This document shows positions 36,006 to 45,861 of a DNA stretch of 64,000 bases, one piece after another (the stretch's first letter is position 1; the number at the start of each line of letters is the position of its first letter). The translations under genes and the position numbers were made by a program. The notes under the pieces are model-generated. The model searched no databases and was not told the origin of the DNA. It worked only from the letters and a program-made list of their open reading frames with translations. Source of the stretch: Heterobilharzia americana (lineage: Eukaryota; Platyhelminthes; Trematoda; Strigeidida; Schistosomatidae); assembly GCA_944470555.2 (NCBI GenBank), contig OX104130.1:55647491-55711490 (forward strand), written 5' to 3'.

Positions 36006-36719
36006 GAATGCTCCTTTCAGGTCAAAAGGTGTGCATAGTTTACCATGAGGGGTTTTTTCTCCTTTATTGAAGACTGAAACAGTCAGCCATCGAAATTATT
36101 CAGGTGAATCATGTTTGACTCCTATACGCCAGCAATTAAATCAATCTGAACAATAATCCTTGGCCGATGTCTTTAAATACCTCTGGCGCTAGCAAGTTGG
36201 GGTTAGCTTGTTCTGCTCGTGTCAGATGACTTAAAATTTTCTCAACTTCTACAGGTGTTGTAGTTCCCAAGTCAGTATTCTATTCAGGGTGCGACTAGAT
36301 GGACAACTGAAGACTAGCTAGAGGTCAGTTGAACTCTTCCTCGAAGTGTTCCGTCCATTATTCTAATCGTCTCCATTACAAGTGAATCGCAGACCCATCC
36401 TTTTCCACTCCAGTTTCCTTGATAAGTCTAACTAGCTGTTTAATGTTGCATATCGCTGTGGCCTTTCCTATCTCTTTAGATTTTGCCGCGCACCACCACT
36501 CGCAATCATTGCATCGGCTTTTCAGTCCACATATAAGTTACTTCCGCTTCTCATTATGTTCAGAGTCTGCTTTCACCCTCATTCATTAATTCAGAAGCTG
36601 CTAAGATCCACTGACCTTTAACCGTTTGCTGAAAGTTAGTTCAGGTCTTTAACGTTTTCTTCATAGCGGACTGGAGATGGCTCTCGGTTCCTTCAGCGTG
36701 AGTGACTTTGTCCTGTCCC

Positions 36720-37345
36720 TATAACTGTCTTACCTGTTCCCCACTTAAAACAGCCTTAATTTTGTCATCTCTGCGCTTCTCTCGAAGTGGTATTGTAGCT
36801 GTAGACTTTCTACGTTTATTTATGAAAAGACGTGCGTGTTGGAACTAGTGCGTGATCACTGTCCAAACATGTGCTCCAAAAGGAGCGGCAATCTGCAGTC
36901 AACTCTCTCCAGGGATAACTGAAAGCAGTATAGTTTATCTGTCCATCGTTGCGTTGAATTGGATGAACGCCAAGTCCAATAATGTCTCTCCTTGTTTGAA
37001 GTTCATGCCGGTCAGAATAGATGATTTTCTAAGCACAGTTGTAGCAGGTAGTTGCCACTATCCGTTTGTTCACCTAGGATTCCGGAAGTGGCTTTCTGTC
37101 TGGCCTAGCTTACTCGCTTGTGCAGTGAAACTGCCTGCTGCAAAAACTGTATCTGAACGTTTGGCTTTCACTTTCACTCATCGTTCACCTCTTCCCAATG
37201 GCACCCTCATCACTTCCGTGTCCCGGGATGCTAGAGTTTTGGCTAGCGAAGCTTGTACGATTTGAAGGTGGGTGCGGACATTGAAATTTCCTATATTCAA
37301 ATTGAAGCGCGGACCCAGGGCCTCAAATATTTACCAAGGGCTGCA
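36720..37345 (-). mobile_element. Second LINE family, endonuclease fragment
   Basis: Minus-strand translation shows NIGNFNVRTHLQIVQASLAK (near 37270), FRNPR (near 37070), and SFWSTCLDSDHALV (near 36860), the SDHALV motif of apurinic endonuclease domains. Together with 34985-35815 it was probably one minus-strand copy. The 137-codon plus-strand frame at 36852-37265 is its shadow. Confidence 0.65.
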
Positions 37346-37574
37346 GGGCTGGGAGAAATTAAGGACAGGGATTTTTTACTAAGTGGTGTGAAGAAAAGTT
37401 AGAATGCAAAGATGTGAAAGGTTGATAATGCTCGGAAGGAACCTGAGAGTGTTGTGAGGACTGTTGACACTTCCTGGCCGCTCACTCTGTGGAATATTAT
37501 TTCTTTTGGAGGCACCTGAAAGAGAAACTGGATTAGTTCCACATGAATACCCTAACCCTAATACCGGCCCCAAG

Positions 37575-37740
37575 TGGAGCTGTGGCTCAATGGTTTAGGG
37601 AGATGATTACCAACCATTGGATCATGGGTTTAAGCCACGAGGTGTGACCAGCCAGCTGGTAACGTCATTAGCCGTCACACAATAGGTGTAGCTCACTGCC
37701 TATTGCACGGATGTACACAAGGTGGGTGAGTGCGTTTTTT
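37575..37740 (+). repeat. tRNA-derived SINE
   Basis: GCTGTGGCTCAATGGTTTAG (A box) and CATGGGTTTAAGCCACGAGG (B box) outline a tRNA-like head. The body GCCGTCACACAATAGGTGTA matches 35900-35960 and the complement of 59085-59255. Confidence 0.7.
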
Positions 37741-38539
37741 TACAGAGCCCATGGGACATCTGCTTGAGATGGTCACATACAGTCATTTAAGAAGGTTTAT
37801 ATTAAATTTGATTATCCTAAGTCCTGCTAGGAAACCTTACAGCCAGCATTTTAAGGCCACAGAGCATGGGGAAGTGTTTTATTTCGCGGTCCGACCTCTT
37901 CTGATCCCCTTTTCTAACGGGAAATCACCATCAGCTTCTAGTAAACCATAGGAAACACCTAAATGTTGTTGCACCCAATCCAGCCAGCAGTACGACCTCC
38001 CTGTCATCTTAGTGTAAGCTATATACACTGATGTTAACTCCTTTTTATCTTACCTCTATCAGACAGAACTTCCTAATATGGTAGGACCTCTGGGAACAAA
38101 TGTTTTCACCAGCGTATCTCGTTTAGTTAGTATAGTTTGCAAGCTTCGTCACCAAACCAAGATATGCTCCTATCAATCGGTGTAGAGAACCGGTCAGAGT
38201 TTGCTACTGCATAGTACCCCATCGTTTTATGATGTTCTATCTATGGAGGCGAACAGCGTTAGCATTGAAAAGCTCAAGCATTTTGGAAGTAAGAGTTGAT
38301 GTGGGATAATCCTACTTGCGAACGATATTACAAAAGCAATAACTATTTTTTCGTTTAGTCTCACTCGTCCAACTCTACTCGCAAGTTGTTTTAGAAACCA
38401 TACAGTATATTACTGTTGATAGATTCAGGCTTATATATCTGTTCTATTGGTTATGTTCTTGCTTTGATCGTGCTCATGAATTTAAAGTTAATGGATTCAA
38501 AATTAACGAGTTTTTCGTCTGCATAAATTCGAAACCTGA
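37741..38539. other. Intergenic, nothing recognised
   Basis: No gene, repeat or motif identified. Confidence 0.35.
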
Positions 38540-39565
38540 CTATCGTTTATACTAAATCGGACATATGCTTGACTTCAAGTATTTAGATAATATTGTCCTG
38601 CTAGTTGAAGAAGCTGACGAAATGCATGGCCTTTTGAATGTATTGAGCGGAAATCTGAGTACATTTCGCATGCATCTCGCACCTATCGCATGTAAGATGA
38701 TGCTCTAGGACTGGTCTCCAACAGCTCTAAACTTAATGATAGAGTTAAGTGGTGGAATGTTTCGACTACTTCACTTACTTGGAGAGTTGCGTCAGCCCGA
38801 ACAGGCTAGCTGCTTGCGAAGTCTTAGCTCGGATGCATGAGGCACGTTTAGTATTTGGCAACTTAGAACATCTGTGGCGCCGATTGGCGAGATATCCGAC
38901 TATCTATCAATAGACGAGTATACTACGCTGTAGTCCTTTCTGTCTCTTTTGTACGACTGTGGCCATTAAAATAGAAGACACAAAGCGGCTGCAGCGTTTT
39001 AATCCTAGATGTCTTCGTATCACTGCTCGCGTTTGGTGGAATCACCATGTGAGCAATGTAGGTGTCAGGCGAAGGGTTTTAGGCACGAAAGGCAAGTCGA
39101 TTGATGAGGTTGCGAACCTTAGTCGACTAAGATGGCTTAGACATGTACTGCGCATGCTGAGCCACTGCATACCTTGATGTGCTATGCTGGGGTAAGTTGG
39201 AAGAGAGTTCAGGGTGGCCAGACCAAGACGTGGTACCAATCTATGAAGTCTCTAACTTTTGGTCTGAATCCCGTGGGGCGATGTAGACTGCATGGTTTGT
39301 GTTCCAGAGACGAAAGAGTCAGGGGTTGAAGACTCTTGGTGACATGGCTGAGAATCGGTCACAATGGTGCAGATGTATTCACTCCTTGACATCTTCTCAA
39401 GCTTGAATATTTGCACTAACCTTTGTCGTCAAATTGTGTATTCTCTCACAGTACTTTATCTACTTTGATACTACTTTTTCTATACATCTGTTGTTTGTTT
39501 ACTTCTGTAGTGTGACAGCTTGAGCCGATGCACTTCTGTGCGAGATTCTACGTTGATTTCACCAG
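38540..39565 (+). mobile_element. Second LINE family, 3' copy
   Basis: The RT palm is decayed: MLDFKYLDNIVLLVEEADEM at 38565-38620 (YADD to YLDN). Then FRMHLAPIACKMML, RFNPRCLRITARVWWNHHVS (38995-39055) and LRWLRHVLRMLSHCIP. The 3' untranslated part, through GATGCACTTCTGTGCGAGAT, matches 63640-63715. Confidence 0.8.
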
Positions 39566-40265
39566 TCAGTTAAGGCGAACAGAAACTGATAATTTGGGTG
39601 CTCTCCTGCCCATGTAGATTTCCTATAAATGGATTGTTTTGCTTGGCCATTTCGCCGACGAGTTGCGAGAATATTTAAGAATCATGGACAATCAGTTTTT
39701 TCCGTGTCATACATTTAAGATATACTTCTCTGGGCTCAGTTCATTCAATTTGTAATCGATATGTCTATTGGCTTATCATATATTCCAATGTCGTTTAGTT
39801 GTCGTTTGCAGAGGGGAACATTTGTAATCGAATTTTCAGTCACTCTCGACGTATGACAGTTGGGCATTTGCTGACAACAAGAGATCTAAGAAGCTTCTTA
39901 TGGTCACTATCAATCTAGTGGGAAAATCCAGTTTCAAATGTAAATTTTACTTGACTGGTACGATCCTACGTTTATCAATATATTTGAAGCAGGCATTTGG
40001 GACTTAACGTAATTCTATTTCTACCAGGAACATCCTACTGATGACTGTCCTTCTTTATCTGAAGGAACTTTTTTTTTATAGCTAAAATTACATTTAAAAG
40101 GGAACGTTTCCCTGAAAGTTTATTTCACTAGATTCAAATGATATGCATAAATGATACTTTATAGGAAAAGTAAAATCTCATCAGCATATTATTCGACGAC
40201 AGTCACCCAGTGAACTTTATTAATCGTTATATTGATGCTGGACGAGAAATAATCATTGTCGAGTA
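39566..40265. other. Intergenic, nothing recognised
   Basis: No supported feature. Confidence 0.35.
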
Positions 40266-40270
40266 ATTTA

Positions 40271-40397
40271 AGTTATATTTGGATTAATCTCAGCGTGTTT
40301 GTAATAAGAAATTCCAACATTTAGCACAGAAGTCTGGTCCTAGCTTCTTAAGGGAATTCCTTATTTCAAACACGCTGAGATTTGTCCAAATATAACT
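40271..40397. repeat. Inverted repeat / hairpin
   Basis: Two 45-base arms, 40271-40315 and 40353-40397, are complementary apart from about five positions (core CTCAGCGTGTTTG). They are separated by 37 bases. It may be a small foldback element or an inverted duplication linked to the Penelope fragment just downstream. Confidence 0.7.
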
Positions 40398-40399
40398 TG

Positions 40400-40690
40400 A
40401 ATCCAATGTCAACTTTTCACTCGACGCCAGACATTTATAAAACTGTCCGGTTAATGTTAGCCAAGGTTCACATAAAACATTGGCCAGTAAGTTCCAAAGA
40501 AAGATTTGTGTATTATGCTACTAAATGAAGGTGATTTGCAAAATCTGACCAACACGAAAAGACTTAAGGTGTGCATCAGAAGGACGTATCATACAGCAAA
40601 GGCCGATAACATAGACAAGACGAACCTTATGTGTTCATGTGGCTCTACCTGTACGTTTCAGCAAGCATGGACTGTGTTAGTGATGAAAGG
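40400..40690 (+). mobile_element. Penelope-like element fragment
   Basis: Translation around 40550-40620 reads RLKVCIRRTYHTAKADNIDK, matching RLRSAICKTYYAAKVIIVEK of the neighbouring large copies. MCSCGST follows, as expected just before the GIY-YIG domain. It is short and decayed. Confidence 0.55.
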
Positions 40691-41262
40691 ATAAGAGCTG
40701 AACAAATACAGGTCCACTGTTCAGGATTAAAACAAAATGTAGTGATAAACCACCTTTTTGGTACGAATTTTTTGTGTAATACTAGACAAGAGTTTGTAAA
40801 GTTTTCTGACTGGTTATTTTGAGCTGGTCAGGGGATATGAAAGATACCTAAAAAAATGAAAATACCTATCAAAGCAGACTGGAAAGTAAGTTCCATATGA
40901 TTGATGTTTCTTTTATCGTTAGTGTTTCCAATAGTTTTGTCTAGAAATCTGAATATCTGGGACACTCTACGTTATTGGTAAGGGCATTCCTATTCCTCTT
41001 TGTGAGAATGGATTATGGACTTATTTGCCGAATTGGCTTCGCGCGAGTACTTTGCAATCTTTTGTTGTGCTGTTTAAGAGTATTTTATCATATAAACTTT
41101 CGCATGTGTTTTTCAAATGCTTTTCAGTCCTCCCGTGAGCTTCATTTTGTGTTCTAAGAGTTTAAGCTATCTTTTTCTTTATTTGGTTACCTTTACTTCA
41201 TCAGACTTGTTACATTGTTTCAAGTGTTTCTGTAATTTGAAGCAACTGGTCCCTTTGATAAA

Positions 41263-43240
41263 TTTAAACAGCGTAATGAGAAGACGAAGATTATCTGAAA
41301 CATGTGATGTATTAGCGCTATACATTTCGAACAATCTGATCACACATGGACTTGTCGAACTATTTATATGAAAATTTACGAAAAGGTCAATGAAGTTAAT
41401 GAGAAACATAGGAATAGGAAGGGATAGAAAAAAAGGAAAACCTTATTCTTGGTATGAAAATTAAAATCAATACTACCAAGGTAGGTTCAACGTGAGTACA
41501 AATTGTTTTTGTATACATAAAGGGGGTTTAAATTTACGGATGGCAAGAGCTTCAATAAATTTAAGCACTCGGCTCTGACCACTTTTATGTAGTACTTTAA
41601 AGGCTGTTTTCATGTCTATCCTATGGTTAGTTTCTAGTATATGTTTAGCGATAGACGAAGATGGATGTTTGTCACCTGCACTTATCGGATCTGTTGAGGT
41701 CATTTGTTTTTGTAGCCACTTAGGTACATGTTCAGCCTTCCTTAACTGCATATCACGATTACTCCTCCCTATATATGTGTGTCCACACATACATGTAAAT
41801 TGATAAACACAGTGGGATGTGATGTAATCGTTTATATGTTGTTTCGGTTTGTGCTGTAACATGGACTTGGTCTTCTCTACAATGATGACCTTAGCTGCAT
41901 AATACGTTTTACAGATGGCCGATCTAAGTCTTTTCCTCACAACAAAGCTATGTGAATCACCTCTAAATGGTAATGAGATGTAGACATTTTTCTTAGCAAC
42001 GGAACACTGTGTACTTTTCAATGGTACATAACTTTTGCACCGGTCGATAAATCTCAACGGGTATCCATTCTGTATCAGAGTTGTCGTCAGTAAGTTGGCT
42101 TCTTCCTCCCTGGTGTCATCGGTGCAGATACGGTTTATCCTGTTGAATAAGCATCTGACTAAACCACGTTTATATTGGACTGGACAATAGCTATGGAAAT
42201 TAAGATATTGCCCTGTCCATGTAGGTTTCTTATAGATCGACCTCCTGATCGAGCCATCCTCCCGTCGACTGAGCAATACGTCTAGGAACGGTAGCTGGTT
42301 GTTCGTCTCTTGTTCATAAGTCAGGCTAATGTGATTCTGAGCCGTGTTCATTTTCTGTAGCAGGCACATTGCATCATCAGGCTTTTCACATATAATGACT
42401 ATATCATCAACATATCTCTTATAAAGTGAAACCCTTCCGATGAGATCGTCAGCCATGTTTTCAACATATGACATGTATACATCAGCTAGCAACGGTCCTA
42501 ATGGACTGCCCATCGCGACACCATCAATCTGTTGAAAGTGTTCGCCCTCGAATGTGAATTCAACTTTATCAGTGCATAATAACAATAAATCTTTTAAAAA
42601 ATTAATAGGGATAGGGAATATAAGACTGTTAGAAGAAATATAGTCACATAAAATATCAATTGTTTTTACTAGAGGTACATTAGTAAATAAAGAATTTACA
42701 TCGAACGAGTACATAGTCTTATCCTTGATATTAATATCATTTAAACAGTCAATAAGGTCAAATGTATCTTTCAATGAGGACTTACATAAATGGCTTCTGA
42801 CAGGATTCAAGAGCTTTGCCAACCATTTGGCTAGATTATGTGTGGGTGATCGACACATAGACAATATTGGACGCAGTGGGTTGTCAGGCTTATGAGTTTT
42901 AGGTAACCCATATAGATGTGGATGTTCAGATCCCATAGGTTTTAGACGATTAAATTCCTCCTTATTGATTAAATTCATACCAAGCATTTTCACAAGTTTA
43001 GAATTTACTCTGCCTTCCAATTTACGTATCCCTCACAGGGGGCATCTGACGTAAATTTGCTTTCATCACTGAGAATAGATAACATCTTACTTTTATAATC
43101 AGACGTGTTCATAACGACCACACCTGATCCTTTATCGGGTTTTAGTACGACAATATCAGAGTTATTTCGTAATCCTTTCAGTGCTTGGAAATGCTCACGC
43201 GTTAAGATGCTTTTCTGTCTTGGACCAGGATTATGAAACC
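41263..43240 (-). mobile_element. Penelope-like element, left copy (RT + GIY-YIG), 5' truncated
   Basis: Starts at the junction near 43240 and runs down to 41263, including about 210 bp of 3' untranslated sequence. A first frame (REHFQALKGLRNNSDIVVLK then PDKGSGVVV, 43030-43230) joins the long frame below it after a frameshift at about 43021. It shares 41263-42937 with the right copy as an inverted arm; 42938-43240 is unique. Penelope-like elements combine a telomerase-like RT with a GIY-YIG endonuclease. Confidence 0.9.
41473..43020 (-). CDS. Penelope-like reverse transcriptase-endonuclease (515 codons, 5' incomplete)
   Basis: This long frame carries FDVNSLFTNVP (residues 106-116), GVAMGSPLGPLLAD (167-180) and the catalytic YVDD (203-206), then NNQLPFLDVLLSR (240-252). 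At the C terminus is a GIY-YIG-type endonuclease: CVYQFTC (404-410) and TYIGRS (415-420), with CCHH-like Cys residues around them. The frame has no proper ATG at its start; the upstream KPDKGSG fingers motif sits in another frame, so a frameshift near 43021 inactivates or splits it. Reverse transcription primed at nicked DNA is the family's known activity. All catalytic motifs in this frame look intact. Confidence 0.88.
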   Translation of the reverse strand: MEGRVNSKLVKMLGMNLINKEEFNRLKPMGSEHPHLYGLPKTHKPDNPLRPILSMCRSPTHNLAKWLAKLLNPVRSHLCKSSLKDTFDLIDCLNDINIKDKTMYSFDVNSLFTNVPLVKTIDILCDYISSNSLIFPIPINFLKDLLLLCTDKVEFTFEGEHFQQIDGVAMGSPLGPLLADVYMSYVENMADDLIGRVSLYKRYVDDIVIICEKPDDAMCLLQKMNTAQNHISLTYEQETNNQLPFLDVLLSRREDGSIRRSIYKKPTWTGQYLNFHSYCPVQYKRGLVRCLFNRINRICTDDTREEEANLLTTTLIQNGYPLRFIDRCKSYVPLKSTQCSVAKKNVYISLPFRGDSHSFVVRKRLRSAICKTYYAAKVIIVEKTKSMLQHKPKQHINDYITSHCVYQFTCMCGHTYIGRSNRDMQLRKAEHVPKWLQKQMTSTDPISAGDKHPSSSIAKHILETNHRIDMKTAFKVLHKSGQSRVLKFIEALAIRKFKPPLCIQKQFVLTLNLPW

Positions 43241-44904
43241 CACATCCACATCTATATGGGTTACCTAAAACTCATTAGCCTGGCAACCCACTGCGTCCAA
43301 TATTGTCTATATGTCGATCACCCACACATAATCTAGCCAAATGGTTGGCAAAGCTCTTGAATCCTGTCAGAAGCCATTTATGTAAGTCCTCATTGAAAGA
43401 TACATTTGACCTTATTGACTGTTTAAATGATATTAATATCAAGGATAAGACTATGTACTCGTTCGATGTAAATTCTTTATTTACTAATGTACCTCTAGTA
43501 AAAACAATTGATATTTTATGTGACTATATTTCTTCTAACAGTCTTATATTCCCTATCCCTATTAATTTTTTAAAAGATTTATTGTTATTATGCACTGATA
43601 AAGTTGAATTCACATTCGAGGGCGAACACTTTCAACAGATTGATGGTGTCGCGATGGGCAGTCCATTAGGACCGTTGCTAGCTGATGTATACATGTCATA
43701 TGTTGAAAACATGGCTGACGATCTCATCGGAAGGGTTTCACTTTATAAGAGATATGTTGATGATATAGTCATTATATGTGAAAAGCCTGATGATGCAATG
43801 TGCCTGCTACAGAAAATGAACACGGCTCAGAATCACATTAGCCTGACTTGTGAACAAGAGACGAACAACCAGCTACCGTTCCTAGACGTATTGCTCAGTC
43901 GACGGGAGGATGGCTCGATCAGGAGGTCGATCTATAAGAAACCTACATGGACAGGGCAATATCTTAATTTCCATAGCTATTGTCCAGTCCAATATAAACG
44001 TGGTTTAGTCAGATGCTTATTCAACAGGATAAACCGTATCTGCACCGATGACACCAGGGAGGAAGAAACCAACTTACTGACGACAACTCTGATACAGAAT
44101 GGATACCCGTTGAGATTTATCGACCGGTGCAAAAGTTATGTACCATTGAAAAGTACACAGTGTTCCGTTGCTAAGAAAAATGTCTACATCTCATTACCAT
44201 TTAGAGGTGATTCACATAGCTTTGTTGTGAGGAAAAGACTTAGATCGGCCATCTGTAAAACGTATTATGCAGCTAAGGTCATCATTGTAGAGAAGACCAA
44301 GTCCATGTTACAGCACAAACCAAAACAACATATAAACGATTACATCACATCCCACTGTGTTTATCAATTTACATGTATGTGTGGACACACATATATAGGG
44401 AGGAGTAATCGTGATATGCAGTTAAGGAAGGTTGAACATGTACCTAAGTGGCTACAAAAATAAATGACCTCAACAGATCCGATAAGTGCAGGTGACAAAC
44501 ATCCATCTTCGTCTATCGCTAAACATATACTAGAAACTAACCATAGGATAGACATGAAAACAGCCTTCAAAGTACTACATAAAAGTGGTCAGAGCCGAGT
44601 GCTTAAATTTATTGAAGCTCTTGCCATCCGTAAATTTAAACCCCCTTTATGTATACAAAAACAATTTGTACTCACGTTGAACCTACCTTGGTAGTATTGA
44701 TTTTAATTTTCATACCAAGAATAAGGTTTTCCTTTTTTTCTATCCCTTCCTATTCTTATGTTTCTCATTAACTTCATTGACCTTTTCGTAAATTTTCATA
44801 TAAATAGTTCGACAAGTCCATGTGTGATCAGATTGTTCGAAATGTATAGCGCTAATACATCACATGTTTCAGATAATCTTCGTCTTCTCATTACGCTGTT
44901 TAAA
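43241..44904 (+). mobile_element. Penelope-like element, right copy (inverted)
   Basis: Mirror image of the left copy from 43241 to 44904 (ends in CGCTGTTTAAA). It is more strongly 5' truncated, starting in the segment coding HPHLYGLPKTHK. By eye it is well over 95% identical to the left arm, so the inverted duplication is recent. Its RT has YVDD, but the endonuclease is cut by a TAA at 44461-44463 where the left copy has CAA. Confidence 0.9.
43303..44694 (+). pseudogene. Penelope-like RT-endonuclease, interrupted by one nonsense change
   Basis: Frame 43303-44463 (386 codons) runs through the RT domain (FDVNSLFTNVP, GVAMGSPLG, YVDD) into the GIY-YIG part and stops at TAA 44461-44463. The same frame resumes at once (44464-44694) to ...LCIQKQFVLTLNLPW. 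One C-to-T change relative to the left copy explains the stop. The start is not a real initiator, because the 5' end is missing. Confidence 0.85.
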
Positions 44905-45690
44905 GTTTCTTTAGTTATTAACTGTTTCTCGTGTCTGTGTTTCTTTTACTTCAAATAATAAAACTGGTGAAAGCTAAACAAGCCGAGATCTTGCCCATGA
45001 GTTGGTATTGTGTATCAGTCATCTCAGTTCACCTTTCCCAAGCTCATTTTATCTTACCACAATTTCTCGAAGACACATTAAGGCCACTTTTATCTCTAAA
45101 ATCTTTCATTTCTGAATATAAATGATGTTATGAAAATACTGAATAGAAATTACAGGGTTTTCAAACAGTAGACTTGTCGAGTAGGAGAAACACTGTTTGG
45201 TCACCTTTTGTGAAGCTGCAACTCCGTTTTCAACCAGTAAGTCACTGATTAAAATCTTGGTATGAATCTTTAAATTTATATGACCAGTTTTTATCACTAT
45301 TCATCTTAATATAAGTACGGCTCATAGATTAGTGTTTATATTTACACAGTTGCTGAGCTGTTTACAAATGCAAGTGCCTATGAACTGTGTTAGTGTTCAA
45401 ATTTTTTTATTTTACCAACTCATGGATCACTGTTACCATCCTTGTTTAATAATCATAACCAAGGATTTTCACTGTTGCCTAGGTACTTCTTTTGCTATTT
45501 ACTTACTCATAAACTAGTCTTTGCTTCTTTTTTTTCTTGATCATGTCACTTTCATTTGCAGAGTTTTGGTTTCGCCAGTAGCTAGTCTTCAAGTTTACTA
45601 TATGATTTGGTGTATATCAAACAACGATCATCACTTAATTTCTATAAAAAAAGATTGACTGCTGAGATTTGACAAAGTGAAGCAATATAA
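44905..45690. other. Upstream region of ORC4
   Basis: AT-rich, between the Penelope palindrome and the ORC4 start codon. No TATA or other promoter element could be assigned with confidence. Confidence 0.35.
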
Positions 45691-45861
45691 ATGGATACTA
45701 TTTCAGATATATTGCGCAGAAAATTAAGGGGGTATGAACATCGCCTTCTTTATTTTGATGAAGAGCTGAAATATTTGCAAAATGTCATCACATCTACAGT
45801 CGAGAAAGGAGAAAGCAGCTCTATATTGATAATTGGTCGAAGAGGTGTTGGTAAACACCAC
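45691..45861 (+). CDS. ORC4: ORC4 exon 1
   Basis: Residues 1-57, from MDTISDILRRKL to the Walker A loop GRRGVGKHH. Donor GTAAGT in phase 0. The following intron is 33 bp (45862-45894). Confidence 0.92.

Noticed and set aside
36852..37265. 137-codon plus-strand frame
   Set aside because: Antisense shadow of a LINE endonuclease domain.
37575..37650. Functional tRNA gene
   Set aside because: Only A- and B-box-like parts are recognisable, the stems do not form a full cloverleaf by eye, and the tail is shared with SINE copies.
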